Shown one piece after another: positions 5,500 through 6,516 of a DNA stretch of 6,516 nt. Source of the DNA: JACOVP01 sp035289145 (GTDB taxonomy: Archaea > Nanobdellota > Nanobdellia > SCGC-AAA011-G17 > UBA489); the NCBI GenBank assembly GCA_035289145.1, contig DATDXZ010000022.1, forward strand, positions 1-6,516. Direction: 5' to 3'. The first letter of the stretch is position 1, and every line of letters begins with the position of its first letter. Position numbers and translations under genes: made by a program. A model generated the notes under the pieces. It had not been told where the DNA came from and searched no databases. It saw nothing but the letters and a program-made list of their open reading frames with translations.

Positions 5500-6357
5500 A
5501 TGGACTACAAAACCATATCTCTGTACAAATATGTAAGCCTTGAAAAGCCAGAAGCTCTTAAAGAGAAGCTCCGCAACTATTGTGAAGCCCTAGACATTTT
5601 AGGCAGAATCCTATTAGGCAAAGAAGGAATCAACGCCGCAATCTCAGGAAAAAAAGAAAACATAGAAAAATTTAAACAATTGCTCAAAAAAGATAAAAAA
5701 CTTGCAGATCTTACCTTTCGTGAATTAGCAGCAGAAAAAAATACTTATCATAAATTAGTAGTGCGTGTTCGTAAAGAAATAGTGGTCTTTGGCAAAGAAG
5801 TCAGCTTCAAAAACAAAGCGCCCTATATTACTCCAAAAAAACTGAAGATGCTTTTAGACAAAAAAACTGATGCTATTCTCCTAGATGCCAGAAACAGCTA
5901 TGAAGTAAAGCTAGGTAGATTCAAGAACGCAATCACGCTTCCCATAGAAACTTTCAGAGAATTTCCAGAGGCTATTAAAAAAGCAAAATTACCTAAAAAT
6001 AAACCTATCATTTCCTATTGTACTGGTGGCATCCGTTGTGAAAAAGCAGCAACCTATCTCAAAGAGCAAGGGTTCAAGGAAGTCTATCAGTTGAAAGGAG
6101 GAATTATTCAATATATGAATGAATTCCCAAACACCCATTTCGAAGGCAATTGTTTTGTCTTTGATGATAGCTTAACGCCAAGTTTCAAAGTCAAGCCTAT
6201 AACTAAGTGTGATATTTGTCATGCAACGTCCGACGTCATGATCAATTGTCATAATTTGGATTGCGATAAGTTATTTATCTGTTGTCCTACTTGTCAAGGA
6301 AAAACAAAGAATCACTGTTCTCCAGCCTGTGAAAAAGCTCCTCGGCATAGACCATAA
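5500..6357 (+). CDS. trhO: tRNA uridine-34 hydroxylase, rhodanese family (TrhO/YceA-like)
   Basis: A 285-residue cytoplasmic protein with the TrhO layout. In bacteria TrhO makes 5-hydroxyuridine at wobble U34 of tRNAs, using oxygen. The N-terminal ferredoxin-like domain is about 5-100, with the family signature GRILLGKEGINAAISG (35-50). The rhodanese domain is about 110-212: DARNSYEVKLGRFKNAI (129-145), the active-site loop YCTGGIRCEKA (173-183) with catalytic Cys174, and YQLKGGIIQYM (196-206). The C-terminal module (229-285) has nine cysteines in pairs (C237/C240, C250/C255, C261-C262/C265, C273/C277) and probably binds zinc. Length is somewhat below the 350 residues of the E. coli protein. 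The start at ATG 5500 fits the TATA spacing and has no Shine-Dalgarno site. The family is best known in bacteria, so transfer into this archaeal genome is possible. Biochemical activity and dependence on oxygen here are inferred. Confidence 0.92.
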   Translation: MDYKTISLYKYVSLEKPEALKEKLRNYCEALDILGRILLGKEGINAAISGKKENIEKFKQLLKKDKKLADLTFRELAAEKNTYHKLVVRVRKEIVVFGKEVSFKNKAPYITPKKLKMLLDKKTDAILLDARNSYEVKLGRFKNAITLPIETFREFPEAIKKAKLPKNKPIISYCTGGIRCEKAATYLKEQGFKEVYQLKGGIIQYMNEFPNTHFEGNCFVFDDSLTPSFKVKPITKCDICHATSDVMINCHNLDCDKLFICCPTCQGKTKNHCSPACEKAPRHRP

Positions 6358-6377
6358 AAATAAATATGATTATAAAT

Positions 6378-6453
6378 GTGACCTCCTCCCCGGCCTAAAG
6401 GCCCGACCTTCGGTCGGCTCCTCCGCTTCGCTACGGAGCGGGGCTTCTGAGGT
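6378..6453 (-). mobile_element. Right end of an IS200/IS605-type element, with clustered hairpins
   Basis: Read on the minus strand, the sequence runs from CTCAGAAGCCCC through three hairpins to CTTTAGGCCGGGGAGGAGG and TCAC. The GAAGCCCC...TTTAG...GGGGAG-AGG-TCAC arrangement matches the right ends of many IS200/IS605 elements as I recall them. Plus-strand pairing: CCCC 6388-6391 with GGGG 6440-6443 encloses GGCC-TAAA-GGCC (6392-6403), CGACC-TTC-GGTCG (6404-6416) and CTCCG/CGGAG (6421-6425 with 6434-6438). CCTC 6382-6385 can also pair with GAGG 6449-6452. The GC content contrasts sharply with the AT-rich flank at 6355-6380. The likely element boundary is after TCAC at 6378; the exact cleavage point is inferred. 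Confidence 0.68.
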
Positions 6454-6516
6454 GAACCTGGGCTAGATGATGCATTTCTTGTTCTCGTACATAGCGCAAA
6501 GTCGTCGGTAAGTCTG
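6431..6516 (-). CDS. tnpA: IS200/IS605 Y1 (HUH) transposase TnpA, C-terminal end (partial)
   Basis: Twenty-seven codons enter from the right edge (first complete codon 6514-6512) and stop at TAG 6433-6431. The peptide contains LPTTLRYVREQEMHH, followed by LAQVHLRSPAP. Y-V-R-E-Q fits the Y-x3-Q helix of IS200/IS605 transposases, where the tyrosine attacks single-stranded DNA and the glutamine assists the metal. A trailing basic or histidine pair is also common in the family. The last residues are encoded by the terminal hairpin region itself. The HUH motif and the rest of the protein lie outside the window, so intactness is unknown. The call rests on a short motif plus the adjacent IS200-like right end. 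Confidence 0.6.
   Translation of the reverse strand, partial: DLPTTLRYVREQEMHHLAQVHLRSPAP

Noticed and set aside
6378..6453. Intrinsic terminator of trhO
   Set aside because: The hairpin cluster lies just after trhO but is not followed by a T tract on the plus strand. Its sequence matches an IS200/IS605 right end better than a terminator.
6382..6516. tnpB C-terminus in another minus-strand frame (a frame giving SEAP...FRPGRRSHL)
   Set aside because: That frame is interrupted by TAG at 6464-6462 and has no TnpB zinc-finger or RuvC residues in the window. The frame with Y-x3-Q is the better coding candidate. A tnpB further to the right cannot be excluded.

Overview
The window looks like a stretch of an AT-rich archaeal genome, most likely a DPANN lineage of the Woesearchaeota/Pacearchaeota kind. 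The evidence is a threonyl-tRNA synthetase with an archaeal-type N-terminal editing domain, archaeal TATA boxes centred about 26 bp upstream of start codons that lack Shine-Dalgarno sequences, and short intergenic gaps. The lineage is inferred; no rRNA or other phylogenetic marker is present.

Layout, left to right. Bases 2-118 (+) are the C-terminal end of an IS630-type DDE transposase, followed by a short in-frame ORF of doubtful reality (122-256). Next is a minus-strand operon read from right to left: thrS (2924-759), then a PepSY-like protein (766-257) whose start codon overlaps the thrS stop. Divergent from thrS, across an 80-bp gap holding two back-to-back TATA boxes, is a secreted and membrane-anchored multi-Ig-like protein (3005-4984, +). 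It converges on, and overlaps by 21 bp, a small SAM-dependent methyltransferase (5449-4964, -). The methyltransferase is divergent from a TrhO-type rhodanese tRNA hydroxylase (5500-6357, +), and one palindromic TATA box sits exactly midway between their two start codons. The right edge (6378-6516) holds the right end of an IS200/IS605-type element on the minus strand: the last codons of a Y1 transposase with a Y-x3-Q motif, and an elaborate terminal hairpin cluster.

Functionally, thrS and trhO both act on tRNA (threonylation with proofreading; wobble U34 hydroxylation), but they are separate transcription units. The methyltransferase substrate and the surface protein's role cannot be read from the sequence. 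The most unusual gene is thrS. Its archaeal DTD-like editing domain is joined to a bacterial-type body, and the bacterial N2 (SAD) editing fold is still recognisable but has lost all four of its active-site metal/catalytic positions. I found no CRISPR array, tRNA, rRNA or obvious defence system. The window is a housekeeping segment bounded by mobile-element ends on both sides.
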